25,899 nt of DNA from Apostichopus californicus (taxonomy: Eukaryota > Echinodermata > Holothuroidea > Aspidochirotida > Stichopodidae), in contig JAIPMN010037006.1 in the NCBI GenBank assembly GCA_020650975.1, forward strand, positions 1 through 25,899. Reading direction: 5' to 3'. The translations under genes and the position numbers were made by a program. Numbering within the stretch: the first letter of the stretch is position 1; the number at the start of each line of letters is the position of its first letter. Shown in pieces: positions 1 to 10,326 of the stretch. The notes under the pieces were generated by a model. That model was not told where the DNA came from. It ran no database searches and saw only the letters and a list, made by a program, of their open reading frames with translations.

Positions 1-2540
1 CTATATATATGTGGATATGCCATGCCAGTCAGCTAAATGAATAGAACCGGTCTCAAATATCACCATCTAGTCACTGATCTACCTCGTGACTGTGAATAAG
101 CCAGTTCAGATTTTATAATACGCATGCGCTTGGGTTCATGTGCGTCAATAGTTTAAAATATGATATTGCCGAGCCTATAATATCGACCATGACTAACACT
201 GTTATCCATGTCATGTTGTTATAATGAATGATCTCTGTGTATGTAAATATGCCAGTTCAACGTTGATAATGCACAATACATGCATGATTTTCGCCTGATC
301 AGCTCGTTGGAGAATCCTTCGACAGGCATAACACAAACCTCAGTAACAAACAGTGTAATAAGGTAGCGATAATGTCAGGCAAAGTCAGTTGGTTGTGCTT
401 TGTACACCTCAATTGCAAGGTTTATGGTTTAATGTGCCTCATAACTAAAGGCAAGCCTTACTGCGTATGACTTAATTGGTCAGAATGATAAGAAAATGGA
501 TTAGTTAGAGCTGCACTTGTTAAATCCTTTTCTATTACTAACTACTTAACGAAATTTTACTGCAATCATACTACATGTTTATCTACTGTCGTTTCGCCAA
601 TGAATATGAACTTATATAAATGAATTTATTCTACATTTACCTAATTTAATTACTAACCAAGGTATGGGAGTAACACATTCTATTGTTTAACATTATCCTT
701 AGCTGCAACGCTACATGAAAAAGGTATACTATGAAAACATGAACATTTTATATTCAACATTGCCTCATACCGCAGTGCAATTAGCATATTATATAAAAAA
801 AAGTTGTACTGCTGTTGTAAACATGCAACCCTGACCGTTGGTCAAATGAAAAGTCATTATCTATCATGTATATTGTACACTGTATCCAAGGATAAATTAC
901 TGTGAGTGATATTCTGTGATAAAAAAATATCAGTAACATTCCTTGTGATTCATTTTTGCCATTTGTGTAATACATTGATCATTACAATCAACCGTATATC
1001 ATTATAGCTCTTTGGTTTGTCTTTTCTGATGTAGTCAGACAATAGTCTTTTACCAAGGTCGACAATAGGCTACCGGCATTTGTGAGATTATCGTCTATGT
1101 CAAAAGCTACCATTTCAGAGAGGTTATTTAATATAAGTTCTACCTCCTAATCCCTTTTTAAGTTCCATCAATGAGTGAGACAAATATTTATGATCTGTTT
1201 CGAATAATGCCAGATAATTTGTCGTCATTTATTTTTGTATTTAATAACGTTGACATATTCATATGGGCAGCGGAGTAGACCACACAAATAGTGTCACCGA
1301 GTTCGAATGAAAGCGCCGACAAATGACGAAGTACATCAAATGTTGCAAGATGATGCACTTGAGTCGTTGTAAGGAACGAAAACTCAAAACAAGCGGACGG
1401 AAGGATGAATTCGAATGTATACAAATGCATTTAGTCAGAATCGTGTTACACAGCTACCACGCTGAGTAGCATACACACCTTTAAACCTTTGACCTGTATT
1501 GTGTATTAGGCTGTCTTAAAAAAACTCGTAGCTGCCTTATTGTGACAGTTTTCCCTTTGAATTGTTATTGCACCGCGCATGCGTGCATTTTTAAAAGCCT
1601 TAAAATGTTCGTTAAATACTACTTATGTTGATATCATGCGGAGACTTTTCAGCTTTTTGTCAGTCAATTACACACAACAACATAACTTTCTAGGTGTATA
1701 AAAAGTTCTATTACATAATTGACACAATTGCTAACGAAATTAACACAGATGAAGAACGAGAAGTACATGTACAAGAGGAATTGATGTTTAACAGCCGTGG
1801 ATGACTCTTCCACACTGCATAAGACTACTGTAAAGAACATAGTTTAGCAAACTGTAATATACTATGCTGTAAGGAATGCTACTATGAACACTATATTAAT
1901 GACGTAAAAACTGTCATTAATCATGAATAAGGATACTGCCCAAGAAACACGAGGGCATGGACAATGTTAGTAACGAAACATTACACATATTATATATAGG
2001 CATACACACAGTAGTAGCTTCAATGTTTCCACACGAGTCTGATATCAAGAAACTTACCCATAGCGTGGAATTTATTCGTCTGTAATAAATGTTAATTACG
2101 TCCCAGAGGAGCGAGTTAATATAACGTTCCTTAAAAAATAAGAATGCACTATATATCTGCATCCAACTGATTAAGTCGAATACTCTGCAACTATTGATGG
2201 GCACTGGCTGGTACAATAAAGATAGTTAATATAGTGTATATACATGCAATCTATTCATATTTACTTAATCTCTTTGCAATAGTTGATGGAATTGCTGGCG
2301 CAAAGTCCAATTATTTTCAAGTATCTTCTTGCATTGACATTATGAATAAGCAACTCGTTGCCATACAATATGCATTGAAATTCGATTTGTAAAGAATGAT
2401 GTAAGGCACGCTATCTTGATAGCCTGGTAATGTGTTAAAGGTCAATCATATAACAAGGCTCAGTATATTATGTTAGCACAGTAACTGAGTGTAACTGAGT
2501 TCCCAGATTCTGAAAGTCATTTACAAAACGTTTACTAATA
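1..2540. other. gene-free AT-rich stretch
   Basis: No coding region could be supported here. The open frames are short, have no recognisable motif and show no flanking splice signals that join them. A weak similarity exists between about 2190-2210 and 2277-2300 (both read roughly 'gcaa-t-ttgatgg...ctgg'), which may be a decayed short repeat. Nothing else is distinct. Confidence 0.6.
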
Positions 2541-2668
2541 TTAAATAAATAAAGATCAACACACCAGATCGATCACGACTTCACGACCGGTTTCTTCCTT
2601 TTGGGACTCATTAGAAGAAGGTGGGAATCGAACCCTGGACCTCACAATGATTAAATCTAATCTATAAC
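2540..2668 (-). mobile_element. truncated tRNA-derived SINE-like fragment
   Basis: On the minus strand, positions 2634-2624 read GGTTCGATTCC, a near-perfect RNA polymerase III B box. It is preceded by a tRNA-like arm and followed by non-tRNA sequence ending in a TTTATTTATTTA-like tail near 2545-2555. No A box is present at the expected distance, because the sequence becomes LINE at about 2670. I infer a 5'-truncated SINE, or one interrupted by the neighbouring LINE. A decayed tRNA pseudogene is the alternative. Confidence 0.45.
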
Positions 2669-2669
2669 T

Positions 2670-4750
2670 AGGGATCATGACCATTATAAACGAGTTGCTC
2701 AAAAATCTGGAAAGTCTAGTGACTGGGACATTTTTCATCATCTCAAAAATAAAACTAATAAACTAATTAAACAAGCCAAAAAGTCATACTATACTGATAC
2801 TTTTGAACAAAATAATGGTAACAGCAAGCAAATGTGGAAAATCGTTTCAATCTATTCTTCCAACAAAAGATAAAGCAACTGTTAATAGGCTGTTGCTCAA
2901 TGGCAAAGAAGTTGAGACTCCTAGTAGGATGGCTAATGCTTTCAATGTTTGTTTTACAGACATTGGTAATACACTGCCCGGAAGTTTGTAAATGATGGTG
3001 GCGGGGAGTTGTTTGAGAAGTTTAAAGTATGTTGACGAGTCTTTAAAGTTTATTGAAATTAGAGAGGATTTTGTCAACAAACAACTCGCAAATCTTCAAA
3101 TTGGTAAATCTACTGGTATAGATGGCATAAGTGCTAGACTTTTAAAACAAGAAGTTATCAAATTTCCAAACGAATTGCCTTTATTCTTAATCTTACTATT
3201 CGTTGAGCATCCATTCCTGCTGAGTGGAAACAGGCAGTTGTTTCCCCTATTTTTAAGGATGGGCTGAGAACAGATTATGGTAACTATAGGCCAATCTCAG
3301 TTTGCCTGTTATTACAAAAAATATCTTGAGAAAGCTATTCATGCCCAAGTATATGGTCATCTTCAAAAAAATGGACTTCTAAGTTCGGCACAATCTGGAT
3401 TCAGACAACAACATTCTACCCTTGCTGCTATTATTGGCGTTACTTACTACATTCTTGAATATATGGACAAGAGTCAGATCACCGGTGCTGTGTTTATGGA
3501 CCTAAAAAAAGCCTTTGATACAGCCAACCATGAGATGCTTCTGCATAAATTATTTTATTATGGGATACGGGATAATGAGCTGGCGTGGTTCTCTAATTAT
3601 AGAGGAAAAAACTAATATTATTGATGGGGTTAAATCTGATGCAAGACCTGTTACAATTGGTGTACTCCAGAGATCCATATTAGGTAAACTTTCATTTATC
3701 ATTTTATTAATGACCTTCCTACTGTAGTTTCGAATTGTAAGGTTTTTCTTTATGCGGATGATACTGCCATCATTTATAGTTCAAAACACGAATTAGATAT
3801 TGAAAAGGTCATACATTTGGACCTGGAAGCTGTTTCTGATTGGATGAACACTAATAAGCTGACACTAAATACTTCTAAAACCAAGGTTATGACATTTGGC
3901 TCTTCTCAAATGATAAAAAATGATAATCCCCTCAATGTAAAGCTTGATAATGATATACCTGAAAATCTGTATGTATTCAAATACCTTGGAATGTGGTTCG
4001 ACCCGTTTCTTAAATTGGAAAACGTTTTGACAAAATTATTCCAAAAGATCACAGAAACTGGGTATTCTAAAAGACTTAGTTGGTGTGTTGACAAGCATAC
4101 ACGTAAAATTCTGTACAACGCTGTAATTGTACCCCATATTGATTATTGTTCTGCCGTTTGGACTACGGCGACGAACAAATTGGTTGACCGGGTTCAAATT
4201 ATTCAAAATCGTGCAGCTAGATTAGTTCTGGGGTGTGGGCTTCGGGATGTGCATGTTACAGATATTTTTGCTGAATTGAAGTGGGTAAATATCCGTCAAC
4301 GTGCATTTTATTTCAGGAATATTCTAATGTTTAGATGTGTACACGGCCTGACTCCAGCTTACCTTACTGATAATACAATTTTACTGAGAGATAGCCATTC
4401 GTACAGAATTAGATCTAGCTGCTCTAATAATGTTTTACTTGCTCCTGTTAGATCTGGGAATGGTAAAAGGTCCTTGAAATTTTCTGGAGGCAGGTCGTGG
4501 TACAGTCTTCCCCCAAACTTGAAATGCTTGCCAAATGTTAATATTTTTAAACGCAATATGAAAACTTATAGATTTGGTTTCGATGTCTAAAAATTTTTTG
4601 TGTATCTTTTTGCCGTCATTTTTGTGCTTTTGGATGTTTACCGTTTGCCTACTTCATAATATTGTATATGTATTTTGTATTGAGGGTTCCTCTGGAAAGC
4701 AATACTTCTGCACTGAGCAGGACTACCCTCATTAAAGATGACAACAGTAA
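2670..4750 (+). mobile_element. degenerate non-LTR retrotransposon (CR1/L2 superfamily), 5'-truncated
   Basis: This plus-strand LINE is missing its endonuclease. Reading begins at about 2670 in the basic linker before the reverse transcriptase, with peptides such as KLIKQAKKSYY. The palm motif A, FMDLKKAFD, lies at 3493-3519 and the catalytic motif YADD at 3751-3762. The C-terminal reverse-transcriptase tail is the longest open stretch (3817-4590), with motifs HIDYCSAVW and QNRAARLVLG typical of CR1/L2-type elements. At least four frame changes and stops separate these blocks, for example near 2870, 2990, 3270 and 3615-3720. The element is therefore dead. The 3' UTR ends in an A-rich tail near 4735-4755. 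Family placement is by motif style only. Confidence 0.85.
3817..4590 (+). pseudogene. reverse transcriptase C-terminal fragment of the LINE
   Basis: This is an open frame of 257 codons continuing the YADD-containing segment just upstream. In order it shows the post-palm segment SDWMNTNKLTLN with SKTKVMTF, the thumb motif YLG, HIDYCSAVW, QNRAARLVLG, and a C-terminal SLPPNLK block near the stop. These are standard features of the CR1/L2 LINE reverse-transcriptase C-terminus. No start codon belongs here: the ATG at 3817 lies inside the domain. The frame is intact but is cut off from the rest of the protein by upstream frameshifts, so no functional enzyme is expected. Confidence 0.85.
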
Positions 4751-4759
4751 AAAACAAAC

Positions 4760-5726
4760 ATGTCACAGACAGAAGTCCACACCACTCTACTACGATGATT
4801 CTACTGGTGCTTAGTATAACTGTCTATGGGAGCGTATTACGTATTTGTTTCACGATTTCTTTAGTTTTTTAGTTGTGTTGTATATGGGCGTAAAATCACT
4901 GTCACGGGGTCTAATTCCCGTTACTTTTCAGTACTATTTTTTTTCAGAACAGTAACTACAGGCTTACACATATAACACTTTCAAATCTTGCTACAATTTA
5001 GGGACACTAATACAGCTATAAAATAACGAGAGAAAGCAATGTAACTTAAGTGTAACATTCAGTAGAGTACTAATCTACTAATCTATATTATATTTAGGCT
5101 AAGTAATATGGAGATAGTCATAGTCATAATAAAAAGTTCATAGTTTCATATACCTACGTCTGAGTGTCTCTTACCAGGGACTTTAGAGTACACATTTACA
5201 TTACAATTAATGGTAAACGTCATCGGGAGAACATTTTCAAAATTACCATGTACATTGGCCTGCTGAATGAGACCTTACATTTACAAAGTTGTTGTTGGAA
5301 GATTTAAATATGCTTTCGTCATTAACAGAAATGAGTGAAATAAAATAAAATTACTTAAACTTTTCTTCATGTCCATGTTCAATTCTCAACGAAGAAAAGT
5401 TGTAAGAAGGTCACCAGGTGGGTGAGATGAATATAGTATACTTAACACAATAAAACAATACCGTATTTATACCGATACATTTTGATAACGTTGAGTGTAT
5501 CATAACCAAATCATGGGGTAACTAAGTGATTTTACACATGATTAACTATTGCTCGATATTGAGGTAATATCACAGTGTATTTTTATGAGAGGTAGTTTAA
5601 GCGTACTGCTAAGAATTAATGTTACACGAATCTCATAAAGTATAGGTTATTATAGTTATATAGGGTTGAGCATGTTGGGAATGTTTTCCAACAAAGCATT
5701 GCCCAAGACCTTTGGTATAACGTATC
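4760..5726. other. gene-free AT-rich stretch
   Basis: No coding region, RNA gene or clear repeat was identified between the 3' end of the LINE and the start of the tandem duplication at 5727. The short open frames have no recognisable content. Confidence 0.55.
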
Positions 5727-7204
5727 GTTAGTTGTCGTGATATATGGTTGTGGTCATACAAACTCATGATTATTGTGTGCATACGGTTGAAAAGGGCGGG
5801 ATTGGGGAGTAACACCATGAGGAATGGACTAAAGGGTGTGGTGTAAACAGTCCCGACTGAACAAATTCTCCTCACCCCTCTCACGTTGGAGGTGGGAGTT
5901 TTCCTCTACCACTCATTTTCTTTTTGCGCAAGTTACTACTTAGAATAACATGTGTTGCATACGTGTGATGAAGCCAACGATAAAGGCGGGATAAGCTATT
6001 GGAGAGGTCTTTAAAGCTCTGTTAGTCTCTATTAGTATCTACAAATCAAGGTTCATAGTTACATTTTGATATTGATTGCAGTAATAAATAACTATGTTAA
6101 CACATTAAGGCGAGTTAGACACGTAAGGAAAGCTTCTACGTTATCTTTCTATTTTCAGGGGGAGAAAGTGGCTGTGGGGTAGGGTGTAGTAACATGGCCG
6201 GGACATCTGAGAGGTGCTGCACACCGGACTTGATTCACTTCTAATTCTGCTTACCAGTATCATTACATACTTCAATTGAATAGGGGAAAGATAAGCAGCT
6301 TATCTTACCATATCCCAGTAATCATAAACTTAGATTTAGCAGGTGAGAGATTTGATGGTAAACCTGGTTCAGGGATCTAAGGGGCTGTTTCCCTCACTTT
6401 TGAGAGGTTTTGTTGTTTTCAAAAAGACCCTAGATGTAATGTAGTTTACTATTTAGATTATTTCCCATTACTACTTGTGTTTGAAAATGTAATTATGGTA
6501 TCTGCATAAAATGTTGCCAAATTTAGTAAGCGACACAATGTAACGAATTATCAAACTTTGTGAAAGGGCTGGACGTCGCCCGTTGACACTCTCATATATG
6601 GCAAACCAGTTAACAAGTTTCTACAAGTCAGTGTTTCTCCCCAAATTCAAATACAGCCAAACTGAATAATCTTAAACGACATATGCCTGTCACATTGGTA
6701 CAAGTTGTAGTGTGTTAGCACCATAGTGCGTTATGGATTTAAATAGGAATGGGTAGATCTGTTTTATTACCTGTGTAATGACATTAAAAATCGTTATAAA
6801 AGTATCGCAGTTGTCAATATTGCTGTGGTATAGCCAACAAAATTACCGACAGAATCTGATAAAACAGCAACTCAAGATCTTTGCAAAACTCGGGAGTGGG
6901 CAAGTGCCCCTCTTGCCCCCGCCCCCTGTAATCCCGCCATTGATAATGGGTAAGGTATATTCGCAAAGATATCAAGACTGAAACTGACGTTAATTGCATC
7001 CGATTTTCAGCCATGGTTAGTGGTTTTAGTCTGAAGATGATGTGAACTTATTATCTGTTGCAAAATGTCTAAATGTTTGTATTCATGCTTACTAAATGCA
7101 GGACACTAATAGTGCCGATGTTTCTTACCCAGGGTATGTTGTGTATCGCCAGGACAGGAGGGATACTCATAATTAATTTTATTGGTGGGGGAGTTTTACT
7201 GTAT
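5727..7204. repeat. tandem duplication, copy 1 (about 1.48 kb)
   Basis: This segment is repeated immediately downstream (7205-10096) in direct orientation with moderate divergence. Matching landmarks include the run around 5803-5842 (matching about 7283-7322), the stretch near 6075-6128 (matching about 7567-7622), the region 6560-6620 (matching about 8358-8416) and the CR1 endonuclease fragment at the end. GTTAG occurs at the left edge (5727-5731), at the junction (7205-7209) and at the right edge of copy 2 (10092-10096), as expected for a microhomology-mediated tandem duplication. No host coding region is visible inside. Confidence 0.85.
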
Positions 7205-7209
7205 GTTAG
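7098..7209 (+). mobile_element. CR1-like endonuclease fragment in copy 1
   Basis: This fragment matches, on the opposite strand, the endonuclease part of the CR1-like element in the Myt1 intron (about 17530-17650). It shares the stretch encoding a PGYVVY-like peptide and a glycine-rich GGGVLL segment. Here it carries small indels and stops abruptly at the duplication junction. Confidence 0.75.
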
Positions 7210-7622
7210 TTGTCGTGATATACGATTGTGGAGTAATAAAAACTCTTGATTATTGTGTTAATAAGGTTGAAAATGGCGGGGTTGTCTTGTTACACTATGA
7301 GGAATGGACTAAAGGGTGTGGTTAAGAAAGTCCCGGCTAAACAAATTCACCCCACCCCATCTCTCGTTGGTAGTGGGAGTTTCTCCCATGCACCCAATTT
7401 CACTTTGCGCTCACTACTACTTTGAATGACACATGTTGTATTCATGTGTTGTATACGTGTGATCAAGCCAAGCGATAATGGCGGGATTGGCTGTTGGAGC
7501 GGCCTTTACAGTTCTGTTAGTCTCGGGGTCTATATCTACAAATCTAAGTTCATATTTACATGTTGATATTGATTTCAGTAATATATAACTATGTTAACAC
7601 ATTAAGGCGAGTTAGACACGTA

Positions 7623-7929
7623 CTATAAGCAGTAAAATGCAACTAAGCGATGAACATGCTAAAGTCTAGTGCTCTTGTAGGTAGCATATATTGTAAGGTT
7701 ATGTGTGTTGAAAACTTGCAAACACTATATATAATTTTCACAAACATTTACTCCACTTGAACATTCTAAAGACTATATTTACATTCTTCTCAAAAACACT
7801 TTGAAAACTTGCAAACACTATATATAATTTTCACAAACATTTACTCCACTTGAACATTCTAAAGACTATATTTACATTCTTCCCAAAAACACTTTACATA
7901 ACAAAGCATTTTTAATAACGTTTATTCAA
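7623..7929. other. block of about 300 bp present only in copy 2
   Basis: Copy 1 reads directly from 'gacacgta' into 'aggaaagcttct' (about 6120-6140). Copy 2 interrupts this point with about 307 bp containing a 93-bp direct repeat. It is either an insertion into copy 2 or a deletion from copy 1. No clear terminal inverted repeats or target-site duplication were seen, so the mechanism is open. Confidence 0.65.
7708..7893. repeat. 93-bp tandem direct repeat, two units
   Basis: Units 7708-7800 and 7801-7893 are almost identical. The only difference I saw is 'ttctcaaaaa' against 'ttcccaaaaa'. The near-identity implies a much younger event than the surrounding 1.48 kb duplication. The unit has no coding content. 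Confidence 0.95.
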
Positions 7930-8410
7930 GGAAAGCTTCTAAGTTATCCTTGGAGGGGGAGGGGCTGTAAAGTGTTGTAACATGGCAGGAACATCTGAGA
8001 GGTGCTCCACATCGGACTAGATTCACATCTACTTCTGCTTATCAGTAGCATTACATACTTCAGTTGGATAGGGGAAAGATAAGCAGCTTATATTACCATG
8101 TGCCAGTAATCACAAACTAAGATTATGAGCAGAGCAGTGATTTGGTGTTAAACCTGGATCTATGGGGCTGTTTCCTTCACTTTTGAGAACTTTCGTTGTT
8201 TTCAGAAAATAACCTAGATGTAGTGTGGTTCGATATTTATAGGTTATTACCCATTGCTACTTGTGTGTTTAAAAATGTTACGATGGTATCATCATAAAAT
8301 GTTGCCAGATTTATATAGTTAGCGACATACAAAGTAACAAATGATCAATCTTTAAGAAGGGCCGGACGTCGCCCGTTGACACTCTAATATATGGTAAACC
8401 GGTTAACAAC

Positions 8411-8444
8411 TTTCTACATATCATCATAAAATGATATGTAGAAA
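8411..8444. repeat. 14-bp perfect inverted repeat at LINE 5' junction
   Basis: The arms 8411-8424 and 8431-8444 are perfect reverse complements, separated by a 6-nt loop (CATAAA). The left arm is target DNA that includes the target-site duplication. The right arm lies just inside the inserted LINE. This fits a fold-back or template-switch event when the 5' end of the LINE was joined. Confidence 0.9.
8415..8423. repeat. target-site duplication, left copy (TACATATCA)
   Basis: The 9-bp sequence TACATATCA is repeated exactly at 9482-9490, flanking the LINE insertion. Copy 1 of the duplication has the corresponding single empty site TACAAGTCA at 6622-6630. Confidence 0.9.
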
Positions 8445-9481
8445 TGTTTTTTCTACTTTTTTCCCCTCGCGTTTTATAAAGAATCCGTCTCCTATCTCCA
8501 CTTTTCAAGTTGGTGACACGAAACTTGATGTTGCTCCGGAAGCACGGAATGTCGGTGCGTTGATGGACCGACACATGTCGCTTCAATCGCATGTGAACAA
8601 AGTGTGTCGCTCTGCAAGTCTTGGGATATCAAAGATTGGTCGTATAAGGAAATATACAGATCGGCCGACTGCTGAACGACTTGTACACGCCTTCGTAACA
8701 TCTCATCTCGATGGCAATAACAGTCTTCTCCATGGCCTACCAAATTCTGCCATTGCCAAGCTACAACGTGTGCAGAATAGTGCCGCTCGCGTTGTCCTGG
8801 GTGTAAGTGGTAGGGATGTTAACATAAATGCCTTGCGAAAGAACGAGCTCCATTGGCTTCCAGTGAAGGACCGCATTGTGTATAAAATTCTATTGCTTAC
8901 TTACAAGTCACTCAACGGTCTTCCTCCTGCTTACATCAGAGATCTTCTCGCTGCTTACATATGGGACGCTCGCTCCGTTCAGCATCGCATGCACTCCTCG
9001 TGGTCCCGAAAACCGTCTCAACAAAGAACTACGGAGATCGCGCTTTCTCGGTCGCTACACCGAAGCTTTGGAACGACCTACCACACGACATAAAGACTGC
9101 CAAATCTCTCGCCATATTTAAGAAAATTTTAAAAACACATCTTTTTAGTTTCTCTACGTGATTTTGTCACTTTTATATACTCGTGTTTTTATCTAGACTG
9201 TTACTTTTGTATAACTCTATTTTATGTGCTTATCCTTTGTTTTGTTTTTTATAGGTTTTGGTCTGTTTTATAGTCTTCTCGTGTTTTAAGATTTTTGTGT
9301 TCGTATTTTACATACTGTTTTATTTTCGTTTATGTGTTTTCTAGACTTTTTATTCCTTTGATTTCTCTGTTTTTTTTGTTTCTTTTTGTTTTAGGTTTTG
9401 TAAAGCGCCTAGAGGCCTTTTGATATTTGGCGCTATATTAAGAACTTATTTATTATTAGTATTTATTATTAATATTATTAT
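8424..9481 (+). mobile_element. 5'-truncated L2-like LINE insertion
   Basis: This is a plus-strand non-LTR element inserted into copy 2. It encodes only the C-terminal part of a reverse transcriptase, with motifs LVHAFVTSHLD, LQRVQNSAARVVLG and LHWLPVKDRI (about 8680-8875). A frameshift at about 8950-8990 moves reading to the frame that ends at 9161, with AFSVATPKLWNDLP and a KTHLF end. The 3' UTR contains 'aaagcgcctagaggcctttt' and 'ggcgctatatta', as in L2-type tails. The element ends in a TTA-rich simple repeat (about 9448-9481). A 9-bp target-site duplication flanks it. It is dead: truncated and frameshifted. Confidence 0.9.
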
Positions 9482-9490
9482 TACATATCA
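9482..9490. repeat. target-site duplication, right copy (TACATATCA)
   Basis: This exactly matches 8415-8423. Immediately after it, the sequence resumes homology with copy 1 ('gtgtttctc...'). Confidence 0.9.
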
Positions 9491-9989
9491 GTGTTTCTCT
9501 CATTTTTCAAATACAGTCAAAATGGATAATCTTAAAGGACATTGGCCTAAATGGTGTTGTCACATTGGTACAGGTAGTATTTAGCTAGTACCATAGTGCG
9601 TTATGGATTTAAATAAGAATCGATACAATGGGTCGATCTTTTTTAAAGCCTGTATAATGACATATAAATAAGTATAAAGGTGTCGCAGAGTTGTTAATAT
9701 TGTTGTCTTAACCAACCAAATAACCAACACAATCGGTTTAAATTCAAGCTTAAAGTATGGGAAAAGTGGGGTGCGGGCAAGTGCCCTTCTTTCACCCTGT
9801 AATCTCGCCATTTATAATGAGCATGATATATACGCAATGATATCAAGACTGGAACCAAAAATAATTGCATCCGATTTTCAGCCATAGTTAGTGGTTTTAC
9901 TCTGAAGATGGTATGCACTTATTATGCAGCTGAACGTTTGTGTATCTGTTGCAAAATGTCTAAATATTTGTATTTATGCTTACTAAATG

Positions 9990-10240
9990 CAAGGCATTAA
10001 TAGTGCTGAGGTTTCTTAACCAGGGTATGTTGTGTATCACCAGGACAGGAGGGACACTCATACTGGTATTGGTGGGGGAGTTTTACTGTGTGTTAGGAAT
10101 GGCATTGTAAGTGTTGAGAAGTCTCAGTTGCAACGTTCTTTCGTCGATTCTGTCTGGTGCGATTTGTCCACAGACAACTCCAAGAGGTCCAGTGGTTTTA
10201 TTAAACATTGGCGTTATTTACCGGTCTCTTAACATTGGTG
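9990..10240 (+). mobile_element. CR1-like endonuclease fragment in copy 2
   Basis: This matches the opposite-strand CR1-like element in the Myt1 intron (about 17410-17650), covering the GIGGGVLL and VEKSQLQ segments and a SLW/SVWCDLST-like stretch. It is longer than the copy 1 fragment because the duplication breakpoint cut copy 1 at GTTAG. Homology fades after about 10240. It is an internal piece of an endonuclease domain with no 5' or 3' ends of the element. Confidence 0.8.
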
Positions 10241-10320
10241 AAGAAATTTGAAATGGGATTTAACTTTTATTCTAAGTATTAAAACAACCACCCAGTGATC
10301 TTAATTGATATATTATTTAC

Positions 10321-10326
10321 TTTATT
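10321..10326 (-). terminator. candidate distal polyadenylation signal AATAAA for Myt1
   Basis: The minus strand reads AATAAA about 1.7 kb past the Myt1 stop, just before the tandem duplication region. It is a canonical hexamer, but usage is unproven. Confidence 0.25.

Larger units (their letters stand above)
7205..10096. repeat. tandem duplication, copy 2, enlarged by insertions
   Basis: This is the second direct copy of the 5727-7204 unit. It is longer because it contains an extra block of about 300 bp (7623-7929) and a LINE insertion (8424-9481 plus target-site duplication). Subtracting these leaves about 1.5 kb, close to copy 1. Copy 2 continues through the CR1 endonuclease fragment to the GTTAG at 10092-10096, after which the sequence matches the CR1 element without interruption. 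Confidence 0.85.

Noticed and set aside
1188..2216. Minus-strand frames of 80 and 99 codons
   Set aside because: No motifs, no codon bias different from the AT-rich background, and no splice partners.
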